Of a stretch of 64,000 nucleotides of DNA, positions 44,314-52,579 are shown piece after piece (positions within the stretch are counted from its first letter, which is position 1; every line of letters starts with the position of its first letter). The notes beneath the pieces are model-generated. The model saw only the letters and a program-made list of their open reading frames with translations, did no database searches and had not been told where the DNA came from. Source of the stretch: Pseudomonas sp. ANT_J12. GTDB lineage: Bacteria > Pseudomonadota > Gammaproteobacteria > Pseudomonadales > Pseudomonadaceae. The stretch covers positions 310,001-374,000 of the forward strand of contig NZ_VOBN01000005.1 in the NCBI RefSeq assembly GCF_008370045.1, read 5' to 3'. The position numbers and the translations under genes are program-made.

Positions 44314-45764
44314 TGCGTTTGTCCGACCTGAAAAACGCCGGCCGCAGCCCGAGCCTGCCGTTGAACATTCCATTGGCCGATGCCGCCGGGCCTGCCGAGT
44401 TGCAACTGTTGAGTCTGTTGCGGGTGTTGCCGGGGCAGCGTTATGTGGGCGCGGGCGTCTGGCGCGGTCGGCCGGTGCTGGCCAAATTGCTGGTCGGCAG
44501 CAAAGCGGCGCGGCATTTCCAGCGTGAGCGCGATGGCGTGCGTTTGCTCGCCGATCAGGGCCTGACCACGCCGCAGTTGTTGGCGGATGGGCTGAAGGAC
44601 GGCGAGGGCGGCTGGCTGCTGTTCGAGTTCATCGAAGGCGCCGAGAGCCTGGGGGACACCTGGAAAAAAGTTGAACACCAGCCAGTGCTGGCAGACATGC
44701 AAGGTGCCGTGCTGGCCGAGGCGTTGGGCGCCATTGGCCAAATGCATCGCAAGGGCCTGTGGCAGGAAGACTTGCATCTGGACAACCTGCTGCGTCAGCG
44801 CGGTCGGTTGTACCTGATCGATGGCGGCGGCGTCTGCGCCGAAACCCCTGGCCAGCCGCTGTCGCGACAGAAAGTCCTGGAAAACCTCGGGGTGTTTTTC
44901 GCCCAGTTGCCCAAGTCGCTGGAACCGTTCACCGAAGAACTGCTGGTGTATTACCTGTTGAGCAACGGCGAGCACGCGTTGCCGATGGAAGCCTTGCAGA
45001 AGCAGATCGACAAGGTTCGTCGCTGGCGTTTGAAAGACTTCCTGATCAAGTGCGGCCGCGAATGCACGCTGTTCAGCGTCCAGCGCGGGGCCTTCGGCTT
45101 GCGGGCGATTCGTCGCGAGGAAGAAGCCGCGATGGTGCCTGTGCTGGAGCAGGCCGATGCCTTGCTCGATCGGGGCCACTTGTACAAGACCGGCGGCGCG
45201 GCGAGCGTCGGCAAGGTTGAGGCGGGCGGGCGCACGCTGGTGATCAAGCGCTACAACATCAAGGGCTTTGCCCATTGGCTCAAACGCTTCTGGCGCCCGA
45301 GCCGCGCCTGGCATTCCTGGCGTGAAGGCAATCGACTGGCATTCCTGGGTATCGCGACACCGAAGCCGTTGGCGGTGTTGGAGAAGCGTTTTCTCTGGCT
45401 GCGCAGCCGGGCTTATCTGGTGACCGAGTACCTATCGGGGCCGGACATCATCGAGCGCTTTGCGCCGTATGTTGAGAGTGGTGCTGCGCCGGAAAATGAA
45501 CTGCTGGCGCTGGATCATCTGTTCGCGGAACTGATTCGCGAGCGGATCAGCCATGGCGATTTCAAGGGTCACAATCTGTTCTGGCAGCAGGATCGTTGGG
45601 CGCTGATCGATCTGGATTCGATGTGTCAGCACGGCTCGGCGGGCAGCTTCGCCCCGGCGTATGCGCGGGATCGGGCGCGATTCATGCGCAACTGGCCTGA
45701 GAGCAGCGCGCTGTATCAGGTGATTGATCAACGATTGCCGAAGGACATCTCCAGCCCGGTCTGA
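44313..45764 (+). CDS. Two-domain LPS kinase, PA5006-like
   Basis: A 483-residue protein that appears to contain two kinase-fold domains. The first (about 40-230) has RPVLAKLLVGSKAARHFQRE, catalytic loop WQEDLHLDNLL and LIDGGG. The second (about 290-480) has RTLVIKRYNIKGFAHWLKRF, catalytic loop SHGDFKGHNLF and LIDLDSM. Both keep the catalytic Asp. The linker carries a basic amphipathic stretch (KQIDKVRRWRLKDFLIK). ATG 44313 overlaps the previous stop (TGATG). Last gene of the continuous waa operon. Substrate is probably a core heptose or phosphate position; not provable here. Confidence 0.85.
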   Translation: MRLSDLKNAGRSPSLPLNIPLADAAGPAELQLLSLLRVLPGQRYVGAGVWRGRPVLAKLLVGSKAARHFQRERDGVRLLADQGLTTPQLLADGLKDGEGGWLLFEFIEGAESLGDTWKKVEHQPVLADMQGAVLAEALGAIGQMHRKGLWQEDLHLDNLLRQRGRLYLIDGGGVCAETPGQPLSRQKVLENLGVFFAQLPKSLEPFTEELLVYYLLSNGEHALPMEALQKQIDKVRRWRLKDFLIKCGRECTLFSVQRGAFGLRAIRREEEAAMVPVLEQADALLDRGHLYKTGGAASVGKVEAGGRTLVIKRYNIKGFAHWLKRFWRPSRAWHSWREGNRLAFLGIATPKPLAVLEKRFLWLRSRAYLVTEYLSGPDIIERFAPYVESGAAPENELLALDHLFAELIRERISHGDFKGHNLFWQQDRWALIDLDSMCQHGSAGSFAPAYARDRARFMRNWPESSALYQVIDQRLPKDISSPV

Positions 45765-45782
45765 ATCCCGATCCGTCATCGG

Positions 45783-45881
45783 AGGACAAGTTCTTAAGAA
45801 CTGTCCTACATGATCCACAGACCCCATGAACTGTGCCCTGAACAACCCCGATGCTAGTTTGCCTGACGATTTCGACAGGCA
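45783..45881 (+). promoter_or_regulatory. Two palindromes upstream of the lipoprotein gene
   Basis: First: AGGACA (45783-45788), the perfect 12-base palindrome GTTCTTAAGAAC (45790-45801) and TGTCCT (45802-45807), 19 bases after the waa operon. Second: TGCCTG (45860-45865) / CAGGCA (45876-45881) with inner CGA/TCG, a hairpin ending eight bases before the ATG at 45889 and containing the only AGG-type ribosome site. The second could mask translation start. Confidence 0.45.
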
Positions 45882-45888
45882 GATTTTG

Positions 45889-46221
45889 ATGAAGAAAATG
45901 GCGGTTGTACTGGGCGCATGTTCACTGACCTTATCCGGCTGCGGCACCGCGCTGACGGTGCTGCAAGACGACGCCGACGCCGCTCGCGGCCTCAGGAAAC
46001 AAAAGACCTATTGCCAATCCATCCCCCGCGTCTACAGCGGCCTGGCCTATGACTTCTGCGTACTGAACGCACCGCCCGACCCCACCGGGGTTCTGGTGCC
46101 GCTGGTGTTGCTGGATTTGGGCCTGTCGGGGGCTCTGGATACGGTGGTCTTGCCGTACACGATCTATCGGCAGGGCACCGACGGCAATATCGCGATTTAT
46201 TGGCGGGCGGGGCGTGGGTAA
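45889..46221 (+). CDS. YceK/YidQ-family lipoprotein
   Basis: A 110-residue small lipoprotein. Signal peptide MKKMAVVLGACSLTLSGC with lipobox L-S-G-C (Cys18), no Asp at +2, so outer-membrane sorting is expected. The mature part has SIPRVYSGLAYDFCVLN and the hydrophobic LVLLDLGLSGALDTVVLPYT, as in YceK/YidQ proteins (DUF1375 type). Function of the family is unknown. ATG 45889 is chosen for the signal peptide. Placed between the waa operon and the core carbamoyltransferase gene, which adjoin in P. aeruginosa. Confidence 0.82.
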   Translation: MKKMAVVLGACSLTLSGCGTALTVLQDDADAARGLRKQKTYCQSIPRVYSGLAYDFCVLNAPPDPTGVLVPLVLLDLGLSGALDTVVLPYTIYRQGTDGNIAIYWRAGRG

Positions 46222-46226
46222 CTCAC

Positions 46227-47093
46227 TTGCCTCAACAACTCTTTCTTTTTGAAAACCAAAGCGATAGCGATAGCGAAGCCAATGCTGATAGGAAGAGGCT
46301 GTTGCCTTCGGCTGGGAAGTACAGCGACTTCATCGTTTATGTCGACGAGAGCGGCGACCATGGAATGCAAAAGCTAGACCCAAACTATCCAATGTTTGTG
46401 TTGGCATTCTGTGTTTTTCATAAAAGGCATTATTGCGAAAAGGTCATTCCTTCCCTTCAGAAATTTAAATTCAATCACATGGGGCACGATCTGATCGGTC
46501 TGCATGAATTGGAAATTCGGAGGGAAAAGGGCGAATTTTCCGGACTCTTCCTGTCCAGGCAACACAAACATGCCTTTCTCGATGAGCTGACGGACATTAT
46601 TGAGGCCAGCAATTTCGTCCTGATCAGTTGCGTGATCGACAAGGCCGTCCTCCGCGAAAAAGAGGGATCTGTTCACAATCCTTATCACGTCGCACTCGGC
46701 TTCTGCTTGGAAACGCTTTATGAGTTTTTGCAGGAAAAGAACCAGCAGAGCGCATTGACTCATGTGATTTTCGAGCGACGGGGGAAGAGAGAGGATAACG
46801 AGCTTGACTTGGAGTTTCGCCGCATGCGCGATGGCGCGAACCGATTGGGCTTTAAGCTGCCGTTCGAAATCGTCTTTGCAACCAAACAAGTGAATTCCAC
46901 GGGGCTACAGCTGGCGGACCTCGTTGCAAGACCCATTGGTATGAGCGTTTTGCGGTCGGGGCAGGAAAATCGTGCCTTTGACGTGCTCAAACGTAAGTTT
47001 TATTGCAGTGGTGGCCGTAATCATGTGGGAGAGGGTTTCGAAAATTGGGGTTTAAAGATTTTCCCGCGCTCAGAAAGCGAAAAGCCCCGATGA
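46227..47093 (+). CDS. DUF3800 domain protein
   Basis: About 288 residues. DUF3800 proteins carry an RNase H-like fold with an early acidic motif, here FIVYVDESGDHGM, and a late LQLADLVARPIG. They are frequent in mobile and defence-rich regions and are thought to be nucleases or nucleic-acid binding; the role is unproven. TTG 46227 (MPQQLFLFENQ) is my choice; TTG 46200 is an alternative that overlaps the lipoprotein gene. Lower GC than its neighbours and inserted in the LPS cluster, consistent with transfer. The sequence right after it may encode a structured RNA (see next entry). Confidence 0.8.
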   Translation: MPQQLFLFENQSDSDSEANADRKRLLPSAGKYSDFIVYVDESGDHGMQKLDPNYPMFVLAFCVFHKRHYCEKVIPSLQKFKFNHMGHDLIGLHELEIRREKGEFSGLFLSRQHKHAFLDELTDIIEASNFVLISCVIDKAVLREKEGSVHNPYHVALGFCLETLYEFLQEKNQQSALTHVIFERRGKREDNELDLEFRRMRDGANRLGFKLPFEIVFATKQVNSTGLQLADLVARPIGMSVLRSGQENRAFDVLKRKFYCSGGRNHVGEGFENWGLKIFPRSESEKPR

Positions 47094-47183
47094 AACTCAC
47101 CGAGGCTAGAACGCCGACCAGGTTCTCCCAGTCCACTTGCGCAGGAGTCTATGTCGTGGTCGCGTGTCTGTCAACGCGCGACC
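47076..47183 (+). ncRNA. Possible DUF3800-associated structured RNA
   Basis: Starting in the last codons of the DUF3800 gene are several potential stems: AGCCCCG (47082-47088) / CGAGGCT (47101-47107); GAC-CA-GG / CC-CA-GTC around a TTCT loop (47116-47133); and GGTCGCG (47158-47164) / CGCGACC (47177-47183). Families of conserved RNA motifs named after DUF3800 have been reported next to such genes. I cannot match this to a specific model by eye. Confidence 0.3.
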
Positions 47184-47222
47184 CCGCCGCTTCCCGCTAG
47201 AGGTTTGCCAGCGCTTTTACGC

Positions 47223-47228
47223 TATAAT
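47223..47228 (+). promoter_or_regulatory. Candidate -10 box of the carbamoyltransferase operon
   Basis: A perfect TATAAT in CGCTATAATCCCG. No -35 at 17-base spacing is convincing; TTGCCA (47205-47210) is only 12 bases away. The start site would be near 47235, giving a leader of about 85 bases before GTG 47321. Confidence 0.45.
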
Positions 47229-47320
47229 CCCGCCCTTTAGCTGTCTCTCGCCCCTTGCGAGGGCACATTAATTTTTGAGGCGCTTGTCGCCTGAATGCAG
47301 ACTAAAGAGGCTAGACCCCT

Positions 47321-49078
47321 GTGGCATTGACGATTCTTGGCCTGTCCGGCGCCCTTAGCCATGATCCTTCCGCAGCCTTGTACATCGACGGCAAGCTGGT
47401 CGCGGCGGCTGAGGAAGAGCGCTTCGTACGCGATAAACATGCAAAGAACCGCATGCCCTACGAATCGGCGAAGTTCTGCCTCGAACAGGCAGGCATCAAG
47501 CCGTCCGACGTTGACGTGGTCGCGATCCCGTTCGCCCCGATCAGCCTGTTCGGCAAGGCGCGCTGGCACTACGCCAAGCGTTACTGGTACGCCCCGGACC
47601 GCGCCCTCGACGCGATCCTGATGGGCAACCGTCGCTACAAGCGCTATCGCAACAAGATCGTGTTCTGCCTTGAGCAACTGGGCTTCGACCCGAAGAAAAT
47701 CAAGATCGAGCCGGTCGAGCACCACCTGGCCCACGCCTCCAGCGCTTACCACTGCTCCGGTTTCAAAGAGAAAACCGCGATCCTGGGGATCGACGGCAAG
47801 GGTGAGTACGCCACGACCTTCTTCGGTTATGGCGAAAACGGCAAGATCCACAAGATCAAGGAATTCTTCGATCCGGACTCCCTCGGCGGCCTGTATGGCG
47901 CGATCACCGAGTTCCTCGGTTTCGAGATGCTCGACGGCGAGTTCAAGGTCATGGGCATGGCGCCGTACGGCGACGCCAGCAAATACGATTTCTCGCGCCT
48001 GGCGTCGTTTGAAAACGGCGAACTGGTGATCAACACCGACTACGCCAACGTCATCGGCCTGCGTCGATATAAAGAGAAGGGCAAAGGCTTCTACTTCTCG
48101 CCGAAGCTGATCGAGTGGCTGGGTCCAAAGCGCGAAGGCGACATCGCCGACGAGCCGTACATCCACTACGCCGCCAGCATGCAAGCGCTGTTCGAAAAGA
48201 TCTCGCTGCAGATGATCGACCACTACCTGGGCGACGTGCTCAAGGAAACCGGCAAGCTGGCCTTCGCTGGTGGCTGTGCGTTGAACGTCAAGCTGAACCA
48301 GAAAATCATCGCCCGCGACGACGTCAAGGAACTGTTCGTGCAGCCTGCGTCGGGTGATGCCGGTACGGCGGTGGGTGCAGCGGCCTATGTGTCCCACGCC
48401 CGTGGCGTACCGGTCGAGAAGATGGAACACGTCTACCTCGGCCCGTCCTACAGCAACGAAGACGTGATCGCCGCGTGCGCCCGTCACCCGAGCAAGCCGG
48501 CCTGGCGCAAGATCGAGAACATGCCGGAAAACATCGCCAAGATCATGGTCGACGGCAACCCGGTGGCCTGGTTCCAGGGGCGCATGGAGTTCGGTCCGCG
48601 TGCCTTGGGCGGTCGTTCGATCATTGGTTGCCCGAGTGCCACCGGCGTGGCTGACCGTATCAACCACCAGATCAAGTTCCGCGAGCGCTGGAGGCCTTTC
48701 TGCCCGTCGATGCTCGACACCGTGGCCCCGCAGATGATCAAGGTCGATCACCCGGCGCCGTTCATGACCTTCACCTTTGAAGTGGCGGAGGAGTGGAAGA
48801 CCCGCGTGCCGGAAGTCGTCCACGAAGACGGCACGTCCCGGGCCCAGGTGCTCAAGCGCGAATACAACCCGCGCTACTACGACATGATGAAAGCGCTGGA
48901 AGTGCTGACCGGCAACGGCGTGTCGCTGAACACCTCGCTCAACCGTCGTGGCGAGGCAATGATCTGCTCGCCGACCGACGCCCTGAACATGTTCTTCGGC
49001 TCCGACCTGCAATACCTGATCATGGAAGACATTCTGGTGGTCAAAGAAGGCGCGGACGCTTATGACACGCTCGGCTGA
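47321..49078 (+). CDS. LPS core carbamoyltransferase, WapO-like
   Basis: A 585-residue NodU/CmcH-family O-carbamoyltransferase, expected to transfer a carbamoyl group from carbamoyl phosphate to heptose II of the LPS core, as WapO does in P. aeruginosa. N-terminal ASKHA-fold motif ILGLSGALSHDPSAALYIDG, then EEERFVRDKHAKNRMP. The metal-binding His pair is in EPVEHHLAHASSAYHCSGF. C-terminal YrdC-like-domain motifs are WFQGRMEFGPRALGGRSIIG and NTSLNRRGEAM. GTG 47321 has AAGAGG ten bases upstream. The next gene begins inside its last codons (17-base overlap). Confidence 0.92.
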   Translation: MALTILGLSGALSHDPSAALYIDGKLVAAAEEERFVRDKHAKNRMPYESAKFCLEQAGIKPSDVDVVAIPFAPISLFGKARWHYAKRYWYAPDRALDAILMGNRRYKRYRNKIVFCLEQLGFDPKKIKIEPVEHHLAHASSAYHCSGFKEKTAILGIDGKGEYATTFFGYGENGKIHKIKEFFDPDSLGGLYGAITEFLGFEMLDGEFKVMGMAPYGDASKYDFSRLASFENGELVINTDYANVIGLRRYKEKGKGFYFSPKLIEWLGPKREGDIADEPYIHYAASMQALFEKISLQMIDHYLGDVLKETGKLAFAGGCALNVKLNQKIIARDDVKELFVQPASGDAGTAVGAAAYVSHARGVPVEKMEHVYLGPSYSNEDVIAACARHPSKPAWRKIENMPENIAKIMVDGNPVAWFQGRMEFGPRALGGRSIIGCPSATGVADRINHQIKFRERWRPFCPSMLDTVAPQMIKVDHPAPFMTFTFEVAEEWKTRVPEVVHEDGTSRAQVLKREYNPRYYDMMKALEVLTGNGVSLNTSLNRRGEAMICSPTDALNMFFGSDLQYLIMEDILVVKEGADAYDTLG

Positions 49079-50192
49079 ACGCCATGTGCTGCAGTTCTGC
49101 CACGGCTATGACGGGCCGTTCCTGGACTGCGCCCGGCAATACGCCAGCCTGTTCGCGGGGACTGGCTATCGGGTGACCACGGTCTTCTTGACCGGGGCCG
49201 CCGATAGCGAAGTCGCCGCGGGCTGCGCTTCCGACGAAGTGCTGTTCATGGAATACAGCTCCAAGGCCATTCGCGGCCTGAAGCTGGGCGCCATCGGCGA
49301 TCTGCGCAAGATCGCCGCCTCGCGCAACTTCAGTTTCTGCATCGCCCATCGCTTCAAGCCGATCTACATCGCCTTGCTCGGCACCTCGTTGCCGGTGATT
49401 GGCGTGCACCACGCGTTTGGCGATTACAAACGCGGTACGCGCAAACTGTTCGCGCACATCTTCCGCAAGCGCTTGAGCCTGCTCGGCGTGTCCGATGCGG
49501 TGCGCGACGACATGCGCCAGTGCCTGCCGAAATGGCCGGCGGCGCGGATTCAGACGCTGTACAACCGTATCGACGTGCAGGCGTTGCAGGTCACTCAGGT
49601 GTCGACTCGCGAGGCCCGGGAAACCCTCGGTCTGGCGGCGGACGCCTGGGTGGTCGGCAACGTCGGGCGGCTGCACCCGGACAAGGATCAGGCCACGCTG
49701 CTCCACGGTTTTGCCGCAGCGTTGCCGGGTTTGCCGGGCAATAGCCAACTGGTGATTCTCGGTTCCGGTCGCCTGGAACAGAACCTCAAGGACCTGGCCC
49801 GTGAACTCGGGATCGGCGATCGCGTGCTGTTCCTCGGCCAGGTGCCTGACGCCCGACGTTACTTCCGCGCTTTTGATGTATTTGCCCTGAGTTCCGATCA
49901 CGAACCGTTCGGCATGGTGCTGCTCGAAGCCATGGCCGCCGGTGTACCGTTGCTCGCCACGGCCTGTGGCGGGGCGAAGGAAGTGGTCGAAGGCGTGGGC
50001 ATTCTGTTCCCGCTGGGCGATGCCGAGCACCTGGCGCAAGGGTTGCAACATTTGGCCGCGATGAACGAGCAGCAACGTCGCCAGTGTGCCGAGCTGATGC
50101 TCGACCGCTTGCGTGAGCGCTTCTCCGACCGCGCGGTACGCGAGGCTTTCTGGCATTTGCCGCACGTTACCGAACTGGCACAGAGGGGCTGA
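49062..50192 (+). CDS. GT4 glycosyltransferase, WapH-like
   Basis: A 376-residue retaining glycosyltransferase of the GT4 family, matching by position the P. aeruginosa outer-core enzyme WapH (glucose addition). N-terminal acceptor domain with HRFKPIYIALLGTSLPVIGV. C-terminal donor domain with VGRLHPDKDQATLLHGFAAA and the E-x7-E motif DHEPFGMVLLEAMAAGVPLL. Overlaps the carbamoyltransferase gene by 17 bases and the next ATG by one (TGATG). Confidence 0.88.
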   Translation: MTRSAERHVLQFCHGYDGPFLDCARQYASLFAGTGYRVTTVFLTGAADSEVAAGCASDEVLFMEYSSKAIRGLKLGAIGDLRKIAASRNFSFCIAHRFKPIYIALLGTSLPVIGVHHAFGDYKRGTRKLFAHIFRKRLSLLGVSDAVRDDMRQCLPKWPAARIQTLYNRIDVQALQVTQVSTREARETLGLAADAWVVGNVGRLHPDKDQATLLHGFAAALPGLPGNSQLVILGSGRLEQNLKDLARELGIGDRVLFLGQVPDARRYFRAFDVFALSSDHEPFGMVLLEAMAAGVPLLATACGGAKEVVEGVGILFPLGDAEHLAQGLQHLAAMNEQQRRQCAELMLDRLRERFSDRAVREAFWHLPHVTELAQRG

Positions 50193-51088
50193 TGCTCAAC
50201 CGATTTCAAGGCTGGCGCGAACGAGGCTGGGCGTCGGTTGACGCCTCGACGTATGCCGATGCCTGGCAGCGTTTTGGCGGCAGTGTCGCTACCCATCCCA
50301 TCGTCGTCGAGCGCCTGGCCGCGCTGGCGCAGATTCCGGTGCGCTACCTGGCCTGGGAGCACGATGGCGACATCAAAGCCGCGATCCCGACCTGGGGCCG
50401 CGACCTCGCACTGTCCAAGGACGTGCTCAAGCGCAGCGGCAAAAAAGGCCTGTTCGACCTCGGCAACGCCGAGCTGATCCTGCCGGCCGCCGCCGAGACC
50501 CTGGCCCCGTTGCGTCATCGCGGGCGTTACTTGTCCGCACTGAACGAAGGCCGCTTCACCGGCATCAAGTTGCAGACCGAACAACTGGCCATGGCCCGCA
50601 CCCCCGAAGAACTGTCGAAGAAGTTTCGCTACAACCAGCGTCGCGAATTGCGCCTGCTGGAAGAGGCGGGTGGCGTGGTGCGGCCGGTCAGCGAGTTTTC
50701 CAGCAGCGAACTGGCGGCGATTTACTGCGACCTGTTCCTGCGGCGTTGGGGCTTCCCGGCGACCGGCGCGGCGCGCATGGCCGAGGTGATCGAGTTGCTG
50801 CGCGAGTTGCTGATCGGCTCGGTGATATTCCTCAACGAGGCGCCGATTGCGATTCAACTGGTGTATCGCGTCGAAGCCCCGGAGTGGATCAGTGTCGAGT
50901 ACATCAATGGCGGCGTCGACCCGGAAACCCGCGAGTTCAGCCCCGGCAGCGTGCTGAGTTTCCTCAATACCCAAAGCGCCTGGGAACACGCTCGCGCGTT
51001 GGGTAAACCGTTGCGGTTTTCCTTCGGTCGGGCCGACCGTGAATACAAGGACCGCTGGTGCAATCCTGTGCCGGTCTTCACCGTATGA
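50192..51088 (+). CDS. Mig-14-family protein (GNAT-like acyltransferase fold)
   Basis: A 298-residue protein of the Mig-14 family, linked in Salmonella and P. aeruginosa to antimicrobial-peptide resistance. It looks like a GNAT/FemAB-type acyltransferase: LSKKFRYNQRRELRLLEEAG, then IYCDLFLRRWGFP, IFLNEAPIAIQLVYRVEAPE and LRFSFGRADREYKDRW. It has no membrane segment. Linked by overlaps to the GT4 gene and to the deacetylase gene (ATGA), so it probably acts on the LPS core or its precursors; the acyl donor is unknown. Confidence 0.85.
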   Translation: MLNRFQGWRERGWASVDASTYADAWQRFGGSVATHPIVVERLAALAQIPVRYLAWEHDGDIKAAIPTWGRDLALSKDVLKRSGKKGLFDLGNAELILPAAAETLAPLRHRGRYLSALNEGRFTGIKLQTEQLAMARTPEELSKKFRYNQRRELRLLEEAGGVVRPVSEFSSSELAAIYCDLFLRRWGFPATGAARMAEVIELLRELLIGSVIFLNEAPIAIQLVYRVEAPEWISVEYINGGVDPETREFSPGSVLSFLNTQSAWEHARALGKPLRFSFGRADREYKDRWCNPVPVFTV

Positions 51089-52521
51089 GCCAGCCCATGA
51101 GTCGCAAACAGCAACTGCTCAAGCGTCACCGTCGCAACAAGCGCATCGGCCTGCTGATCGCGCTGGCGCTGTTGATCGTCATCGGTCTGCTGGTGGCCTG
51201 GTGGTTGCCGCTGGTGCTGGCGGTCCTGGGCTGGATCGCCCACGAGGCGTGGTTTGCCGACCATTTGTTCTATTCGCCCAAAGACGATTACCAGTACAGC
51301 TTCCCGCCCTACACCCAGCGGCCCAAGGTCCATCTGGTGGGCGAGCATCTGCGGCTGGATGAAGGCGTGATGCTGGTCGACGACGCCACGCTGGTCCTGG
51401 CGTTGCGGGTCAAGAGCACCTGGCTGGGCCGTTTTATCGACCCGGTGATCGAGTTGGCGGGTGGTAACCACCCGGACCGGCAAACCTTCGAACGCGGCGT
51501 CGATGGCCTGCGCTACTTGAACCTGACGGGTCAGTCGCACGTGCTGTCCCAAGGGCAGTTGCGTTTGCGCGGGCGCTTCTGCCGGTTGCTCGGCGAACCG
51601 GTGCTCTGGGCCTTTGAACAACCGGATTACCACCGTCAGCGGGTCATGGTGATCGCGCCCCACGCCGACGACGCCGAACTGGCGGCCTACGGTTTGTACA
51701 GCCAGGCCAATGAAGCCTGGATCGTCACCCTTACCGCCGGCGAAATCGAAGCCGAACATTATCAGCAGATGGGTCTGAACAAGGTTGAAGCGGCGCGGCT
51801 CAAGGGCCGCTTGCGCGCCTGGGACAGCATCGCCGTGCCGCGTTGGGCTGGCGTGCCGCAAGAGCATTGCGTGCAGTTGGGTTATTTCTGCCTGCAACTG
51901 GCGGCCATGAAAGCGGCGCCATCGCAACCCATGGGATCACGGGAAGCGGAGCTGGGCGACACCCGCCTGTTCCGCCAGTTGAACCCGTTTACCCTGCCCG
52001 GTGACGCCGACGGGGCGCCGACCTGGAACAACCTGCTGGCCGACCTGCGTGAAGTGCTGTTGCGAGCCCGTCCGGAGGTGATCGTGCTGCCGCACCCGAC
52101 CCTCGATCCGCATCCCGATCATATCTGCGCCCAGGAAGCGGTCCTCGAAGCGCTCCGTGGCCTGGACTGGCAGCCGACGCTGCTCGGCTACGCCAATCAT
52201 CTGCACGATAACGATCGCTGGCCGATGGGCAATGAGGGCCATGGCGTCGCGCTGCCGCCGGCGTTCGATTCGTCCATGCCCATGCAGCCGTGCTGCCTGC
52301 CGATGTCCATTGAGCAACAGCGCGACAAGGCGATGGCGCTGGGGATGATGCATGACCTGCAACCGCCCATGCCGTTCAAGCGACGTTTGCGCCGCTGCAT
52401 ACAGCGACTGTTGGCGGGGCGGGTACCGCCGACTTATGGCGAGAACGAGTTCTTCCGTAAAGCGGTCAGACGCCATGAATTGTTGTGGGTTTTGAAGCAT
52501 ACAGATACATCTGCACAGTAA
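51085..52521 (+). CDS. dnpA: PIG-L-type de-N-acetylase, DnpA-like
   Basis: A 478-residue protein. An N-terminal membrane region has two adjacent hydrophobic segments (LLIALALLIVIGLLVAWWLP and the following LVLAVLGWIAHEAWF). A PIG-L/LmbE deacetylase domain follows at about 185-440, with zinc motif IAPHADDAELAAYG and the matching PHPTLDPHPDHICAQEAV. Position and features fit P. aeruginosa DnpA, a de-N-acetylase in the LPS core cluster that affects fluoroquinolone tolerance. The substrate may be an N-acetylated core sugar. ATG 51085 overlaps the previous stop (ATGA). Confidence 0.9.
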   Translation: MSQPMSRKQQLLKRHRRNKRIGLLIALALLIVIGLLVAWWLPLVLAVLGWIAHEAWFADHLFYSPKDDYQYSFPPYTQRPKVHLVGEHLRLDEGVMLVDDATLVLALRVKSTWLGRFIDPVIELAGGNHPDRQTFERGVDGLRYLNLTGQSHVLSQGQLRLRGRFCRLLGEPVLWAFEQPDYHRQRVMVIAPHADDAELAAYGLYSQANEAWIVTLTAGEIEAEHYQQMGLNKVEAARLKGRLRAWDSIAVPRWAGVPQEHCVQLGYFCLQLAAMKAAPSQPMGSREAELGDTRLFRQLNPFTLPGDADGAPTWNNLLADLREVLLRARPEVIVLPHPTLDPHPDHICAQEAVLEALRGLDWQPTLLGYANHLHDNDRWPMGNEGHGVALPPAFDSSMPMQPCCLPMSIEQQRDKAMALGMMHDLQPPMPFKRRLRRCIQRLLAGRVPPTYGENEFFRKAVRRHELLWVLKHTDTSAQ

Positions 52522-52579
52522 AAATGAAGCATGACGCGGTTTAGCATGGCGTCAAATCAACCAGCCGTGACTTTGTGTA

